Positions 10,141 through 23,698 of a stretch of 64,000 nt of DNA are shown here, one piece after another. The stretch comes from Tipula vernalis (taxonomy: Eukaryota > Arthropoda > Insecta > Diptera > Tipulidae): positions 247,066,764 through 247,130,763 of the forward strand of contig OY282559.1 in NCBI GenBank assembly GCA_958295665.1. Reading direction: 5' to 3'. A program made the translations under genes and the position numbers. The notes beneath the pieces are model-generated. The model was not told the DNA's origin. It did no database searches and saw only the letters and a list, made by a program, of their open reading frames with translations. The stretch's first letter is position 1; every line of letters begins with the position of its first letter.

Positions 10141-12840
10141 GAAAGCACATCTTTCCTCTTCCAGCGTCAACGACCGACCATCCGCCAGAATTATTTAAGA
10201 CTTCTCAGATGGAACTTTCGTATGATGTAACATTAAAATCTACAAACCCCATCATTAGCAACAAACTTCTGATACATACGCATCTAGCAATCTAGTAGTT
10301 CCAATTACTAAAAATTGACCTTGAAATATCCTTAAAAACTGTCTCTAATAAAAAAATTAGTCATGCCGCATGCGATTTTTCAAATAAACATACTATTGTT
10401 ATTATGCTTATAATAAGTGAAATTAATTGATCCACGTCAGGTGTTGAGTAAAATATTAATTACTAGAATGCCTAATTTGTATAATACTCCTTTAATGGTT
10501 ACAGAACAATTGGAATTTTTTCCAAGTTACAACAGTACTTTGTTTCTTTGAATTTGTTGGTCGTTTTATTTTTAAAAATAATATTTGCTTATTCCGCCCA
10601 GAGTTACAATACCTGAGAAACCTATAATGCAAAGAAAAAAGAACCAAGTAGCACGTTTTAAGTACACAAAATACTAAATTAAGAAGTATAGTGCGCGTTT
10701 TATATTTATTTTGAAGAAAATGTCTAGACATGCTGCTCTATTCAACTCACATTTTCTTTTCGAATTGTAATTTCCTTTCGTCTTAAGGACATTTCATTTT
10801 CCTTGTGTACCAACTTTTCTTCTTTTTTTTTTGTAATATACACTTAATACTTCTTTTGAAATATGCCTGTGTATGTTGATATACTCGTTACGTAAATTTT
10901 ACGTTTTGTAGGAAAAATAAAAACGGGTGACATAATTTATGATACTCGTATATGAACGGGTATGTATACGCCGGTTTGCCGGTTAAAATATTGCGTTATT
11001 TATATCGGTGAAGCGTATATTAGTGATGGCAAATTATTGTTATCATGTGAGATATGAACTTCCGTTTATATTTTCCGCCCTCGCTTTTATCTTATTTCGA
11101 ATTGTGTATATAAAACACGCGTTGCTCACCCGTTATATTTTTATTCACATATAAATAACATTTTCCTCCCGCCGTGTTTTTTTTTGTTTTTTGTTTTTTT
11201 TTTTATTCCTCCATCCGCATACCATTTCGAGATAGACATCATAACACGCGGAGGAGTTTGTTGTGTATACAAGAATAGGTATATAAGAAAAGTAATATTC
11301 CTTAAGTATATAAAAAATTATCTAAGGGTGTATTTAGATGATACATAGAGACAGAGAATGAGACACAGGGTGTGATTGATTTAGGTATATAAAAAAATAA
11401 TTTGGTGTATACATTTTAATGAATCATCACACTGTGTGCAAATTATTCTGTTTTATAGATAGATTTTCTTCGTAAATACTTTCATCAGAATCTTCTTTCA
11501 AAATATCAAGCGCAAAAAATAAATAAATAAAAGGAAAATGCGATGATAAAAATGATCAGATTATATCCAGACGAAATAGAAAATTATTTTTAGACATTTT
11601 TTTCTTTTCTAATCAAATTCAACTTAAAATAGTTTTTCTTCTCGCGCTCTCTCATCTCCATTTGAGACAAAATTTGTTCTTTTTTTATATAAATTTCTTG
11701 TTGATGACGACGACTAAGATAATAATGATTGTAATAATAATCTTAATCACAACATATAATGATGATGATTTTAAGTCTCTTATGTAATTTATGTTTGTTT
11801 GAAACGGAAAGATGCTTGGGGAGGAACCAAAGAAATTAATTGCAATCGAATTGTTGTTATTGTTGCTGGTTTTATTGATAATTGATTAGATAATTTTCGT
11901 TTTTGTAACTGTAAATTGGAATTAAATGTTTTACGATATTTGAAATGAAAATGCAATGAACAGAAAATATGGATCCGGATAGAATTGTAAATCAGTTGTG
12001 TGGCCATGATGTGGTGCGGGGTGGTCGATTATGTACTTCAAATGTTTTTTGGTTTGAGTGCGAACGCACATAAAATAAATTATGTTTATGACAAGTAACT
12101 TAACTTGTTTAATGTTTTATTTGTCTGATGGCTGTACATATGATTATGTTTTTGTTTCTACTTATACATGTACATAATACCAGTATTATGATTATGCTGC
12201 TACAAGCGATCTGGATTTTTTTTTTGTGTTTTTTTTTTTGTAAAGAAGATTAAAATTTGGTTGTACATAGTGTAGTAGCTAGTTGTATTTTAATATTTGT
12301 TGGTTTAAATATGAATCATGATAATGATAAGCACTTTTTGTTTTTTGTGTAATATTTATTAAAAAAAATTTAATTTTTTATAATTTATTAAAATAATTTT
12401 GAGATCCAAGATTTTTGCTTTGCCTAATTTTTTATTTGATTTTGTTGGAATTTAATTTGATGTGCGGTTGAGTTTCTAAAATTCAAAATTCAATTAACTT
12501 GAAATTTCAATTAACAAAAACCGCCAGATGGTTTAAAACTCTTTCGAAATTCTGACTGAATCCACTAGCTACCTTTTATCTTTATTTCGCATTACATATG
12601 CATTAAGCAATTGCACATGTACTTAATCAATTATTCTAAAAATTTTATATTCCCTTATCATCATACAATCATTATGTATTACTTCCATAATTGCTTAAGT
12701 TTCCGGTTTAATGTAGCAAGCAACGTTCCCTCTAATTATGTTTTATTGCGCGGAAAATAGTTAATTTGTGTAGAATTTTATAAGAAAGTAGTAGTATAGT
12801 TATTTTATTTTTCGAGAAAGGAAATAACAAGTTACCTCCC
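10141..12840. other. AT-rich intergenic or intronic sequence
   Basis: No gene was recognised. The tract is T/G-rich on the plus strand from about 10980 to 12380, with poly-T runs (for example near 11180-11205 and 12218-12240). Short simple repeats such as GATGATGAT (about 11760) occur. Confidence 0.5.
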
Positions 12841-12842
12841 GA

Positions 12843-13495
12843 TTTTCTTTATTCTAGAACTATACCTTAAAATCATTTTAGTGCCTGTTAAATTCCACCA
12901 TTATCGGTTAATAAATAGCCAATAGTTAACAAACCACCACCATCATCTCTATCTCCATGATAATTACTACCACAACAATCATCATCCCCATCATCATCTC
13001 AATCCCCATCTTCATCACCATGACCATGATCATCATCAATACATTCACCATGAAAATCATCATCATCATCACCAAGACCATCATCATCTCAATCCCCATC
13101 TTCATCAACATGATCATAACCATTATTAATCACCATTATTTCTATCTTAATTGGTTATATTCTAGAACTCCTTCTTAAACTCATTTGAGAATCCAACTTC
13201 CATCATGCACGGCAAATTTCATCATAATCGATTAAAAAATAGCCAAGTTACAGGTAAATTTTCCATATTCATAAACTTCATCCAAAAATCATTTAACAAT
13301 CGTATTTCCATCATACCTGTCGGATGCCATCAAAATCGTTTTCAAAATTACCAAGTTCCTGTCGAACTTCATCATAAGCTAACAATCGCATTTTCATATT
13401 ACCTGTCGAATTTCATCATAATCGGTTAAGACATGGCTAAGTTACAGGCTAATTGGTCATATTCCAAAAATGTATCCAAAAATCATTTTAGATGC
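12843..13495 (-). repeat. Degenerate satellite, about 110-bp unit, minus orientation
   Basis: Repeated blocks read ATTCCA(A/G)AA...TCCAAAAATCATTT, then AAATTTCATCATAATCGGTTAA and AATAGCCAAGTTACAGG. Read on the minus strand, these match the units at 51.5-52.2 kb. At least four degenerate units can be followed. The open frames here encode only the repeat. A CAT-type microsatellite (12934-13135) interrupts the array. Confidence 0.75.
12934..13135. repeat. CAT/CCA microsatellite with 90-bp internal duplication
   Basis: The tract consists of CAT, ATC and CCA triplets. The block TCATCATCTCAATCCCCATC occurs at 12991 and again at 13081, giving a 90-bp higher-order period. Its long frames of Ile/Thr or Met/Val are products of the triplet repeat and not a gene. 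Confidence 0.9.
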
Positions 13496-15140
13496 TGAGA
13501 ATATTTTGGATTTCCAAAATATACGAAAAATAATGCATTACATGTTTACAAAGTAATGTACCTACAGAGTTTACAAAGGAAAAACTGAATAATATATTTT
13601 TATTTAGTTCATATTATTGGTACATTTTAAATTATTACATTTTTTAGTTTTAAAAATTAGCACTATAATAAATATGGAGCTATTTTCTAGTTGAAAATAT
13701 TTCTACCATTGTAAAAATTGGCACTGTGTCACATGGTATGCTCTACTAAATCATAGCCGAAGACGAAATAGTTTCATAATACTCAAAATAAAGTATCTTT
13801 TTTAAAGAACGGAAACACCTAAAGTAGTTCTTTAAAGTTACACAATTTATAGAATAAAGTAGGGTGTACACCTAATCCAATAATCGTTTTGTCCAACTCT
13901 ACGATGCCCCATTGACTGTACGGGATCTATACGCTTAGAGCATTCGTGTTCAATAATTTAACAGGCAAATTAAAGAATCTTTTCCCTTAAGATTGGTTGA
14001 AGTTGTTAGTTTTGCGGTTATTCCGGATTTGATAATACCGAAATTCCGGAAGAAAGGACCATTTTATAAAACCGTATATCCCGATTTATAAGTCAGCCGT
14101 ACAGTAATATGTGTTTTAGTATTTGTCATTTTTTCATCCTGTTACGAGTTTTTGCTTATCCAAATCATTTAATAATAATTTTAAAAGGTTTTCTAGCCCT
14201 CATTGATTTTTCATGGGTTGGGATCATGAAATACGATCGGAAATACCGGTCATTTTTAAAATATCACCGCTAGCAAACCCGACCGGAAAATAAACCTTAT
14301 CTTATATTAATTAATCTTCAGGCGTCCCGCGTGACTAATTGACTAATAAAATTTAGTTTACGTGGTATTTAATTTTTATATTGTTTGCATGTTTATCCAA
14401 CTCATTCCTTAAATCGGCCATTAGGTTTTTTGATGTGAAAACATTTTTAGCTTTAATTTCATTTGTATTTTAAAGCGTAAAGGGCAGGTTTTTAGATGAT
14501 TAGCTTAACAGAACTGTACTTTGCTCAAGCTCACCGAGACATTCCTATACTGAAATTTAGTCGTTTGTATTTTTCTTTGTCAACAAATAAATTATAAATT
14601 TCAATTTTTAATTTTTTCATTTCATTAATTTAAACAATTAATGTCGGTAGGGTTCGTCCTCCAAACACAATATATAACAACTTAAGTATTTAATTTTTAA
14701 ATCAAACATGTAACGCAATTTAAATACTGAGCGAATGGCAGCCGTCTATCTGCACTGGTTTCTCAGGCCCATCGAAGAGGCTTGAAATGATTCAATGGCT
14801 TGACTTATACATAAAGGTTTTCACATAATATTTTTGCGAGTTCAGCGTGAAATCGCTCGCTGTTTTCTCTAAATGACGTTCGTTAATATTTTAGAAGTAT
14901 TAAATTATTCTAATAAATATTATTATAAATTAATAAATGATGTTTTAATGAATAAACAAGGATTTTATCATTAATTAATTTTTGGTTTGAACATTTTAAT
15001 TTTTTTAAAACGAAAAATCGCTATCCGTCAACTAATATCTACCGGGCGATTTCCGTCAAAATTCTATCGGTAATGGATTTCATGATAAGGGCCCTGATGT
15101 GGCAACTTTCTTTTGAAGATGTAGAAGTATGAGCTCTCGG
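13496..15140. other. AT-rich sequence, unassigned
   Basis: No gene was recognised. Between about 14000 and 14320 there is a stretch of higher complexity with CCGGAA and TTCCGG motifs that may be an old element. Its ends could not be defined. Confidence 0.4.
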
Positions 15141-15142
15141 TG

Positions 15143-15283
15143 TTAGAGTTCTCTGCATTGTGTATAATAATCGTCATTTCCCCCTCTAAACAGAAGTTGG
15201 TCTGTCTCTTTCGCAAAGGTTATCGGTTCTTCTAAATCAACAGAGCGAGGTTCATCGTCATGTCTTGGCCGACCAGTGTGTTT
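15143..15283 (-). other. Short coding-like stretch, unrecognised
   Basis: The minus strand is open for 46 codons and reads KHTGRPRHDDEPRSVDLEEP, then ITFAKETDQLLFRGG and NDDYYTQCREL before a stop. The composition (many Asp, Glu, Arg) differs from the Lys/Phe/Ile-rich chance frames of this window. It contains a TGRPR motif seen in AT-hooks and transposase linkers. It could be an exon or an element remnant. No family is assigned. Confidence 0.25.
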
Positions 15284-16290
15284 TTATGTCCAATATTTTT
15301 AAAAGTATAATTCATTAAATATTTTGAAACCACTTAACATTTTCATAAAACTTTTTAAGAACTGGTTTAGAATTCAGATGCAATATTTCAAACTTATAAA
15401 ATCTTGCGAAATAATTAAAAAAAAAAATAAAATTAACGAATGGAATTTCGTATTTTGCCATAATCCTGAAATTTAAGTTTGAAAGTATGTAATTTAAATT
15501 TAAAGCTTGGCAATGTTCCAATATTAAATTTCAGTAAACTTTAATAAAATATTATTATTTCAATGCGAATTATGAAGTTTTTAATACAAAATGGATTTTT
15601 TTATAACTTTAAAATGTTTTAAAATTTTTAAAATGATGAAATTTCATATAATGAAATATTGAAGTCGTTACGCTTCCATTTGCTGTAACGGAACCCACAA
15701 ATTTACTCTAATAATTACTCTAATTTTGTGGTTTTCCTCCTAAAAATGGTGGGAACACGTAAATAGGAAAGCTGACTTACCCTTTTCGAAATTAGGTCGG
15801 ACCTGCACCAAGAAAAGTAATTTCAAATCCCTAAATTCTATAAGGATAGGAATTGGAAGTCGGGAAACTCGACTTATGTTCTAGCTCCTATAATACGTAA
15901 AGTGTTCAACAATTCCGGAATCCTGATTATCAAAATGTTAAATACTAAAAATGCGGATTGACATTTGATCAGTTCGGTAATTCTCGATGTCTACCGTATA
16001 TTGTTATTGGTTTTAAAAATACGTCCAGTTTCGGTCGAATCTTTGTGAATGCTAAGGAGGACATTTTGTAGCTTTTATGCTATGTAAGATTCTGTTTTAA
16101 ACAAATCTTTTCCGAAGTAAGGGCTGTATCCTATCGAAAGATTGGGCTATACCCGTTTGAAAGAGAATTCGTTTCAGGCCTTACGATTGTGCAAAATGGT
16201 TTGGAATTTGCATATAATACAAGATTTTCATCCTCTTCACATTTAGAAAGCTGATGTTTGCTGAAGATGAAGGATTGAAAGCGTATCAGA
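15284..16290. other. AT-rich sequence, unassigned
   Basis: No gene was recognised. The part next to 16296 may contain the 3' end of the decayed transposon read on the minus strand. Confidence 0.45.
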
Positions 16291-16295
16291 ATTAC

Positions 16296-16966
16296 TCAAG
16301 TCTGCATCTTTTCGATATCGTATCTTTTATTTAAATAACCCAAATGGAAAATAGCACATCGCCGACCATAAATCGGTGAATTGCAAGCATGTGGATTACA
16401 TTTTCGAGATTTAATTAATATTTCATTTGCTAAAACAAAGTTTTCACGACTGACTGGCTTTATGGACAGCATTTGGTTCGTAAAATTCATATTCCCTCAC
16501 TGACGGTTTTTCTTTAAAACAATCTCGGTCTTGCCAACTTTACAAGATTCGTCCTTTTTAACTTTGCCCTTCTTGCCGGAACTCTATATTTGTTGCTCAC
16601 CTTTACCAACTTGTATAGTAAGATTATATGTATACTTAAACGAAACTTTTACCAGCAACACGAAGAGCTCGTCTTTTAATAAATTTAGGTATATGTCTCG
16701 GAATGCCTCTTCAAAATGCTTGTAGATTTTCTAAGGACCATAAGTGCTCGTTAAGAAAATTATTTAAGCCATCCCTCGTAAAAGTTGATTCGTGTGACCA
16801 ACTTTCCATAGACGCTTTTACAATTTTGATTCTGTTGAAGTAGCAACCATTGGCAAAATGTGAGCCGTTGCATGTGATCGCTTTGACGCAAGTGAAGTAC
16901 TTTTTGCTTATGAAATGTTTGCAAAATTTCTCTTATCATTGTCCTCCAAACAAAACACCGCGACAA
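16296..16966 (-). pseudogene. Tc1/mariner-type transposase, decayed
   Basis: The minus strand from 16966 reads KVLHLRQSDHMQRLTFCQWL, the segment just before the catalytic core in a family of long arthropod IS630/Tc1/mariner-like transposases. After a frameshift it continues SHESTFTRDGLNNF and NEHLWSLEN. The first block corresponds to the first catalytic motif (normally FTDE), here with His where the catalytic Asp is expected. Stops and further frameshifts follow. The frame at 16490-16296 (IYGRRCAIF, then GYLNKRYDIEKMQ) resembles the C-terminal region with the block around the last catalytic acid deleted. The N-terminal helix-turn-helix part was not found. Confidence 0.6.
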
Positions 16967-16999
16967 ACTTAGACGCGCATACTTTTGACCAAAGCAATA

Positions 17000-19900
17000 A
17001 ATTTTTACAGTTTACATTTTTTAAATTCTGGTAATTTTGAAAATTTATTAAACTTTACACAAAATTATAAAAAAGTTTAATAAAGTCTTATGCTTTTAAG
17101 AATTCTTTTAATTAATGAAATTGTTAATTTTAATTCTTAAAACTCGTTAAATTATTAAAATGGCTTACTTGTTCTATTAGAAGTAAGTGATTTAACAACC
17201 AAATTTCCGAATTTCTTTAAGCCCTGGTGGAACTTTGTACGTACAAAAGGGAACTTGCATCATCTGATTACTTTTAAGGGTTACATGTGACCACTAACTT
17301 AAGAAAAGTTATATTAGTTCTAGTCGTGTATAAGCCACTAATTACGCGATTTATTTCTTGCATCAGGACCAGACATGATGCCAGAAATCAGCAACGATTT
17401 ATTTAAACCGGGTACAATTAAATTGACAAATTGCTTCTAGTTCCGGTCAATTTTTTGTAGAAAATGCGTAGTCAGTTTCGGTCTAGCAGATTAAAGAATA
17501 AAATGTATTGTTGTGGAATGTGTTCGGATCACGCTACAAATGAATTTATTTCGAAGTGTCAGTCATACGTCACGGTAATAGGACGTATCGTTACAAACAA
17601 CGATTTAATCTTCCAATTCTATTTATTATCTTCTGGGAGCAAGCTTAACCCCAACCAAACCGTACATATAAACATTCTGTATGAAAAATGATTTTCTCCA
17701 TTTTAAAATTTTCCAAAAGTGGGATATAAATTAAAAACTATTTTTTTTTTTGTTAGTTTTTATGTTTTATGTGTTCATACAAAGATAATCAAACCAAAAA
17801 AAAAAACTTTGAGGTTATATCTGATACACCGTCGTACGTATGTACGTATGTATGTACGTTCACAAACAACACAAAAAATTCTATTCATATGAAAATTTCT
17901 GTAAAGAAAATATAATATTTTTAACATTATTTCCCGTTTGGTATTTTACTGATTATGTGAGATTACATCCGGGAAAATTATGTACCTACTAAATTACTTT
18001 GTATTTATGTACAGAAAAATTGTTTATCACTATATGTACATAAAATGTAGTACCCAAAAATTTTAGACGTGTGCATGCTATATTAATTATTTGGCTCCAT
18101 ATTATTATATTCAATACTCAAATACTCAATTCAGCCAACCCACAAAATATATAAAAGAAAGAAAATAAAAATCTCACGCACAGTATTTATAAAATTCAAG
18201 ATCAAGGCAAACGACGTACAATGGTTTTTATGTATATAGCTTTGTATATACATATTGTACAAGCACAAGACGTACATTTAAAACATAAACAAGAAAGCGG
18301 TACTGTGCATATACATATATGTATGACGGCTACGTACATATGTATTGTATTTGTATATAACACAAAATGCGGGACAGAGACCAAATTTTCACAAGAATGA
18401 GAAGAAGTACATACGAGTACATTTTCGTATGGTTTATGAGTAATTGTATATAAGAAAATGCTTTTGTTTTCTTCTTCGTTATATTGTTTGTTGGGTGAAT
18501 ACGATGTACGAGTATAAATTTATATCTGTGTATGAATTCGATTTTAGGTTGAAAAGACGACGGGAAATTTTTTTTTTTTTGTGGAAAATTATTTTTGGGT
18601 AGCTATTTTCATTTTTAGCAATCCATATAGTAAATGTACCTTAAAGCTTTTGATGTTTGATGAAATGTTTTCTTGATTTTTTGGTTATTTTATTGTATTT
18701 ATTTGATGTGTAGTGTAATGTATGTGTAAATGTTCTGTATAATATTAGACGGATGTTGGGGACCTGTTGCTTATGGAACTTGGAAATGACAGGAAATTAT
18801 ATTTTATATGTATGATGAACTATGAAATCATGATGAAAACTCATTGCAAAAAAGAGTTTATAATTTGATGTGAGTTGGTGGTTCTGTCATTAGCGATATT
18901 GTAAGTTAAATTTTAGTTTTAGTTAACTATCCCCTTTATAGAATCGATTCTTTTTCAATGGGGGAAGTTTTTTTTTAATAGTTAATGAATTGGACTCGTC
19001 ATTTGCCTCACCAATATTCTCGGATCTCTCAAAATGGATGGCAAGCGTGTAACTCACCCATATTTTCTGATGGTGACAGTTTCTTTTCAAACATGACTAA
19101 TAGTTTAATTCCTATAATTTATCTTGGAATCATAGCTTGATTAAGATTTAATTCCCACACTCATTAATTTAAACTCTCTATTAGGTTTTAGTTCGATTCC
19201 AAATTTGATTACTAATTTTGATATAAAAATAAGAAACACCTCATGATCACTTTATGTATACATTATGTTATTCCTTTTGAATTAATTGAAAAGTTGGCCT
19301 TTAGTTAGGCGTTATCAACACAGATTGATAAAAAGACGTTACTTGGCCGTCAGAGTCTTGCCAACCTTGCTGAAGTTATAAGATAATTTCTTGTTTAGTT
19401 TAATTTCTAATTATTTCATTAACCAGCCTAAAAAACATGTTCTTCTCTCTTATTCGACATAGACTCCTATTTCACATAAATCGGTAGAACTTTTATTAAC
19501 AACGGCCTGGAATAAAATGTAACTAACTCATTTAATAATTATTTTTATTAATTTGCTATTATCATTAAGACCAAGATACGTATATTATTTAGCATTTTCA
19601 ATAATAAATAAAAGACAATTCTAGGCTAAAAGTATCACAACAATCATTAGATTGATGGAAGAAGATTTTTCCAATGGAACAAGATTAAGGCGCTAGGACC
19701 TTACATCTAAACGAACTTATATTTAAACTGAAAAATGAACATTTAAAAAATGTTGATGTAAAACTATACGAGCTTAACACGGGTAACGCTGGTGAAATGA
19801 AATTTTACTTATAAAAATGACACAAGTGAGATAATAAAATGACGATTCTCTTGTCAAAACAACCTAAGAAACTATTTCAGCATTAATATCTATGTCCTCC

Positions 19901-20770
19901 TTTATTTGGTTTCACCATCAATTTTCACATTCTTTGGTAAATCTTGGTTATGAATCACAAAATTCAGTGGCGGGATTCCATAATAATTTAGAGATAGAAT
20001 TTTGAAACAAAATTCTATATTTAGAGCCAATTGGTATTACAAAAATGGTTTTAAATTTAGAGAAATAGAATGCTCTAAAATTTGTCTCTTATTATCTCTT
20101 TATAAAATATCTGACTAAAGTTTCTCATTTTACAAAAAATTTGTTTTAGCTTTCTCGTAATTTTGATGGTTTTTCGTATTCGCTAAGATTTTTTCTCATA
20201 AGTTTAGAGTTTAAATATCCTCTAGTTTATTCACAAACAATTTTAACTGTCGTTCGTGTTCAAAATATATGTTTTAATAAATGTTTTGCTCCAAAACGAG
20301 TAATCTTTGGTCGAACTGACCATTACGGCATCTTTACTGTGACTTTGCGTCTTTCGAACCGTACGTGAAAGTTTTTGGTAGTTATAGGACATCGAACGAT
20401 TTTATATAAAAACTTTCGAATGCGGCTTGTAGTTAAATTTTAGTTAGAGATACGAATCGAACAAGAGACCGCGGTGCGGTAAGCCAAACTATCTTAATAC
20501 TACTGCCTACTACTAAAAACCTAACTACTAACCTTGAAGCCTAATTTTTAATAATTCAGGCGCAAGGTGGTACATAAGATGCTAAAACAAGGGCACATTG
20601 CCTGCGTAAATAAATTCACATTTTTCAATACAAAATAAATACGCAAATCAAAATTGTTTTTTTTGTTTTCTTTCCCATCAGCTGTTTAAGCGAACCATAA
20701 CCGATCGGGTATCAGCCTCTCGTCTCTTTCTCCTCATCTAACCAATTACACATGCAAAAGCTTATATTAG
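17000..20770. other. AT-rich intergenic or intronic sequence with simple repeats
   Basis: No gene was recognised. The tract contains CGTACGTATGTA-type repeats (about 17830-17860), TACATATGTA repeats (about 18240-18350) and many A/T runs. A small inverted repeat (TAGAATTTTG / CAAAATTCTA) lies near 19996-20018. The frame at 17464-17691 has no recognisable motif. Confidence 0.5.
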
Positions 20771-20772
20771 CT

Positions 20773-20933
20773 GGGGGCTATTTGGGAATTCGATTCGAAC
20801 GTGATCGAGTCTTCGTTATATAAGATTCGTATTTGATTTGAATAAGAAACGAATGATTCTGATTCAATTCAAATAGGAATCTAAACCATCGAAGACTCGA
20901 TCACGTTCGAATCGAATTCCCAAATAGCCTCCC
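20773..20933. mobile_element. Hairpin MITE, best copy
   Basis: The element is inverted almost end to end. The left arm from 20773 reads GGGGGCTATTTGGGAATTCG and on to GAGTCTTCG (20815). The right arm (20890-20933) is its inverse with one mismatch and one length change. The inner arms (GATTCGTATTTGATTTGAAT and its near-inverse) also pair, leaving a loop of about 18 bases. It has no coding capacity. A related copy is at 6460-6640, and a possible third fragment is near 56828-56873. No clear target duplication was seen. Confidence 0.85.
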
Positions 20934-20939
20934 TGTTTA

Positions 20940-23690
20940 AATGAAGAAAAAAGCATTTTGAAAGTGCATGTAAGCGAGAACATTATATGAGAGAAAATAA
21001 TGTTATTTCTGTCTCTTCTACCAAAACCTCATTTTAGCAATATTTAGAGTATGTATATTAACTCGCTTTAGTGAATGTTTGAAGAATGATTCATTCGTGA
21101 ATCTTAAACTGTTCAAATCGGGTTAATATTTAAATCACCTAACAGAATCTGGTTTTTCGAATTAATAAAGCAAACAATAACCGCTTTGTAATGCTCAATA
21201 AGTTGTCCTTGTTTCACTCAAAAATATTGAAGCCGGGCTTATTTAACTGTGGATAGATATATGAGCAACCAAAAAGTCAAAGTTTGTTCTGTTGTCTCTC
21301 ATATTCTATGAAATGATTTCCTGCTTTCTTTCAATCCCGTAAATTCTTTTCAGGTAATTTAATTTTACTGTTAGCTTCTCGTTGATGTATTTAGGAGAAT
21401 CTCTGAGATTTCACACAATTGTAATGATGTTTTGTTAACTTTCTACAGATTTTAGATTTTTTCCCTCATGATGGACTGACTTGTCTCGCGGCTTTTATAT
21501 TTCCAAAATTCCCGTTCGATGCTGTAACTGTTTCTCTGTTTCTTCTCTGCTTTTCATCCTCTAACGCATTCCTTTTGATGTTTGGTTCGATATTACAATA
21601 TCTAGATTATTTTTAAGGTTGACCATCAGCTTCTTACACTGTCTATTTCCTTCTTCTAACGACTTACTTTCATTATTATGTTTTGTAAGACCAAGGACAT
21701 TGATTGAACATTTAAAAGCATATTGAATGAAAATTCAAAATATTTTCGAATTTAGAGACATTGTTGTGGAAATTCAAAATATGGACACATCACTTGTGCG
21801 TTTTAAGGTATCGATATTGAAATTATCGAATATATTATTTTCGAGTCTCTTATAAAATGGAAATTTTATTGCAGTTTAGCTAGCCGTTAGATGTTTTTCT
21901 TATTAGAACATAGCTATGTCTCTATTTTATCTCGAAATCTTTTTCACTGAGTTTTTATCTTGAAGCACTATAAATGTGAAGCCAAATTTTGTCATTTCAT
22001 CACTTAAATTTCTTGTTCACATTGACACTACCTGGCCATCTTCGGGTTAATTTTAATTAAAAGTACTTGTTCTTTAAAAACAAATATGCCTCCGTCCCAT
22101 TTACATTTTAGGTGACCTTATTGCCTTTCACTTAAGACTTTAAAAAATTCTTTCAAAAATGCTCAAAATCTCATATTTCAGTCCTAATCCGATTGATGTT
22201 ACATAATTCTAAATTGTGCGCCACATAATTCTAACTTTATGGTGAAGTTTTAAATTTATTTTATTTTATTGTTCCAAAAAGTTAAACTCTCATTTTATGT
22301 TTTCCAATTTAATCTTATAAGTAAAAATTATTTAATATTAAATTTAAATATTGGTACCTGTTTAAAGTAAAATAATTCTGGCATAAGTAATAAAATATAT
22401 ATTTACGCATGCATTTTGAATTAACATAAAACAGACGTAAACTGCCTATACAAATAACGCGCAATAAATTTAGATTATGTTCTCTATATTGGGATTAAGT
22501 CACAATATTTATATTCCTAGCCACAACGCTTAATATAAAATATTGCCTTAAGTCATTTAATTTACTATTTAACCCCCAGCCCATTAATTCAAATTTTTCT
22601 TAGTACCAGTCATTTTGCATCGGAAATATTGATGCTCTCCGTGAGATTAATGAAAATCGAAAATGAATGTCGACCCAAAAGTCACAAGACGTGTGTATGT
22701 ACATATTCGATTAAATGTGTATTCGTTCACAAAAGTCGGTCACGCTGTAATAAAAAGGGGATATCTGTAATCCGTGCCAATGCCAACTATTAGAATCTTT
22801 ATGATTAAGAAACCGTACTCAATTATGGAATCGGTTGTGTTATGTTGTCTGGAGAAACTGCTCTTTGATATTTATCCGTTGGAATACGTATATTGACCAA
22901 GATGAGAACTTGAAAAAAAAGCTTTAGCTGCTTAATGTTACAAGAGTTTGTTTGCGGGGATTATGTAACCATCGCACTATTTTATATTTTGGTTCCGCTT
23001 CTAGCTTGGCGAATGTATCAATAGAACCGATATGCAATTTAGCTGATTTAGCTGCTGCTCTTATCACTGTCTCAAGCGAGCTGGTCTGCAACGGCCCAAT
23101 TTAGCTTCCAGTTTGGCAAAGCTAACAATTTCAGATAAATTGCTCAAAATATGGCATATTTATTGAACAGGTGGAACAATGCTGTGAAAACAATATTCAA
23201 AAATGTGTTTAACATTTTTTCGAAGCTTCATATTATTTTTTGAGCTGGCAGTATGAGAATTTTCAAGGCTTAAAGAAACTTTAGCGATTTTTTTTAAATC
23301 GACTCTTAGTTTTCAGTGAACAGTTGCTTAAGCGAAGATGGCTGATTGTAGAGGTTTGATTAAAAGTAACTGGGTCAGCTATATACTTGTCGATAACTGA
23401 TATTAACTATTTCAAGTAGCTTTTCATACCAAATTCGTTGTAACTCATCGTGTGTAAAAAAATTATAAAACTTTTCACAACCGAAACATATCATTTGAAA
23501 ATTTTTCTTTCGTCTCTGTTTTCCTCGAGGATTTTCAAGATGATTTTGGGAAATTATGGAAATCACATTAGAGTAAGTAAGTTGTGAATCAAATTGTTTT
23601 TATCAAACTTTTTTGTGGTTTCAATTTTTAGTATTAAATTAGATGAACATTATTCATTTAGTTTATGTCTGCTGACAATTCGTTTCTATG
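20940..23690. other. AT-rich sequence, unassigned
   Basis: No gene or element was recognised. The minus frame at 23375-23566 (including CFGCEKFYNFFTHDELQRIW) is less biased than its neighbours but matches no family I know. Confidence 0.45.
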
Positions 23691-23698
23691 ATCAGGGG

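Noticed and set aside
12926..13178. Met/Val- or Ile/Thr-rich frames
   Set aside because: They are the two strands of the CAT-type microsatellite.
20430..20500. Possible tRNA-like segment around GAATCGAACAAGAGACC
   Set aside because: No cloverleaf with acceptor and anticodon stems could be formed.
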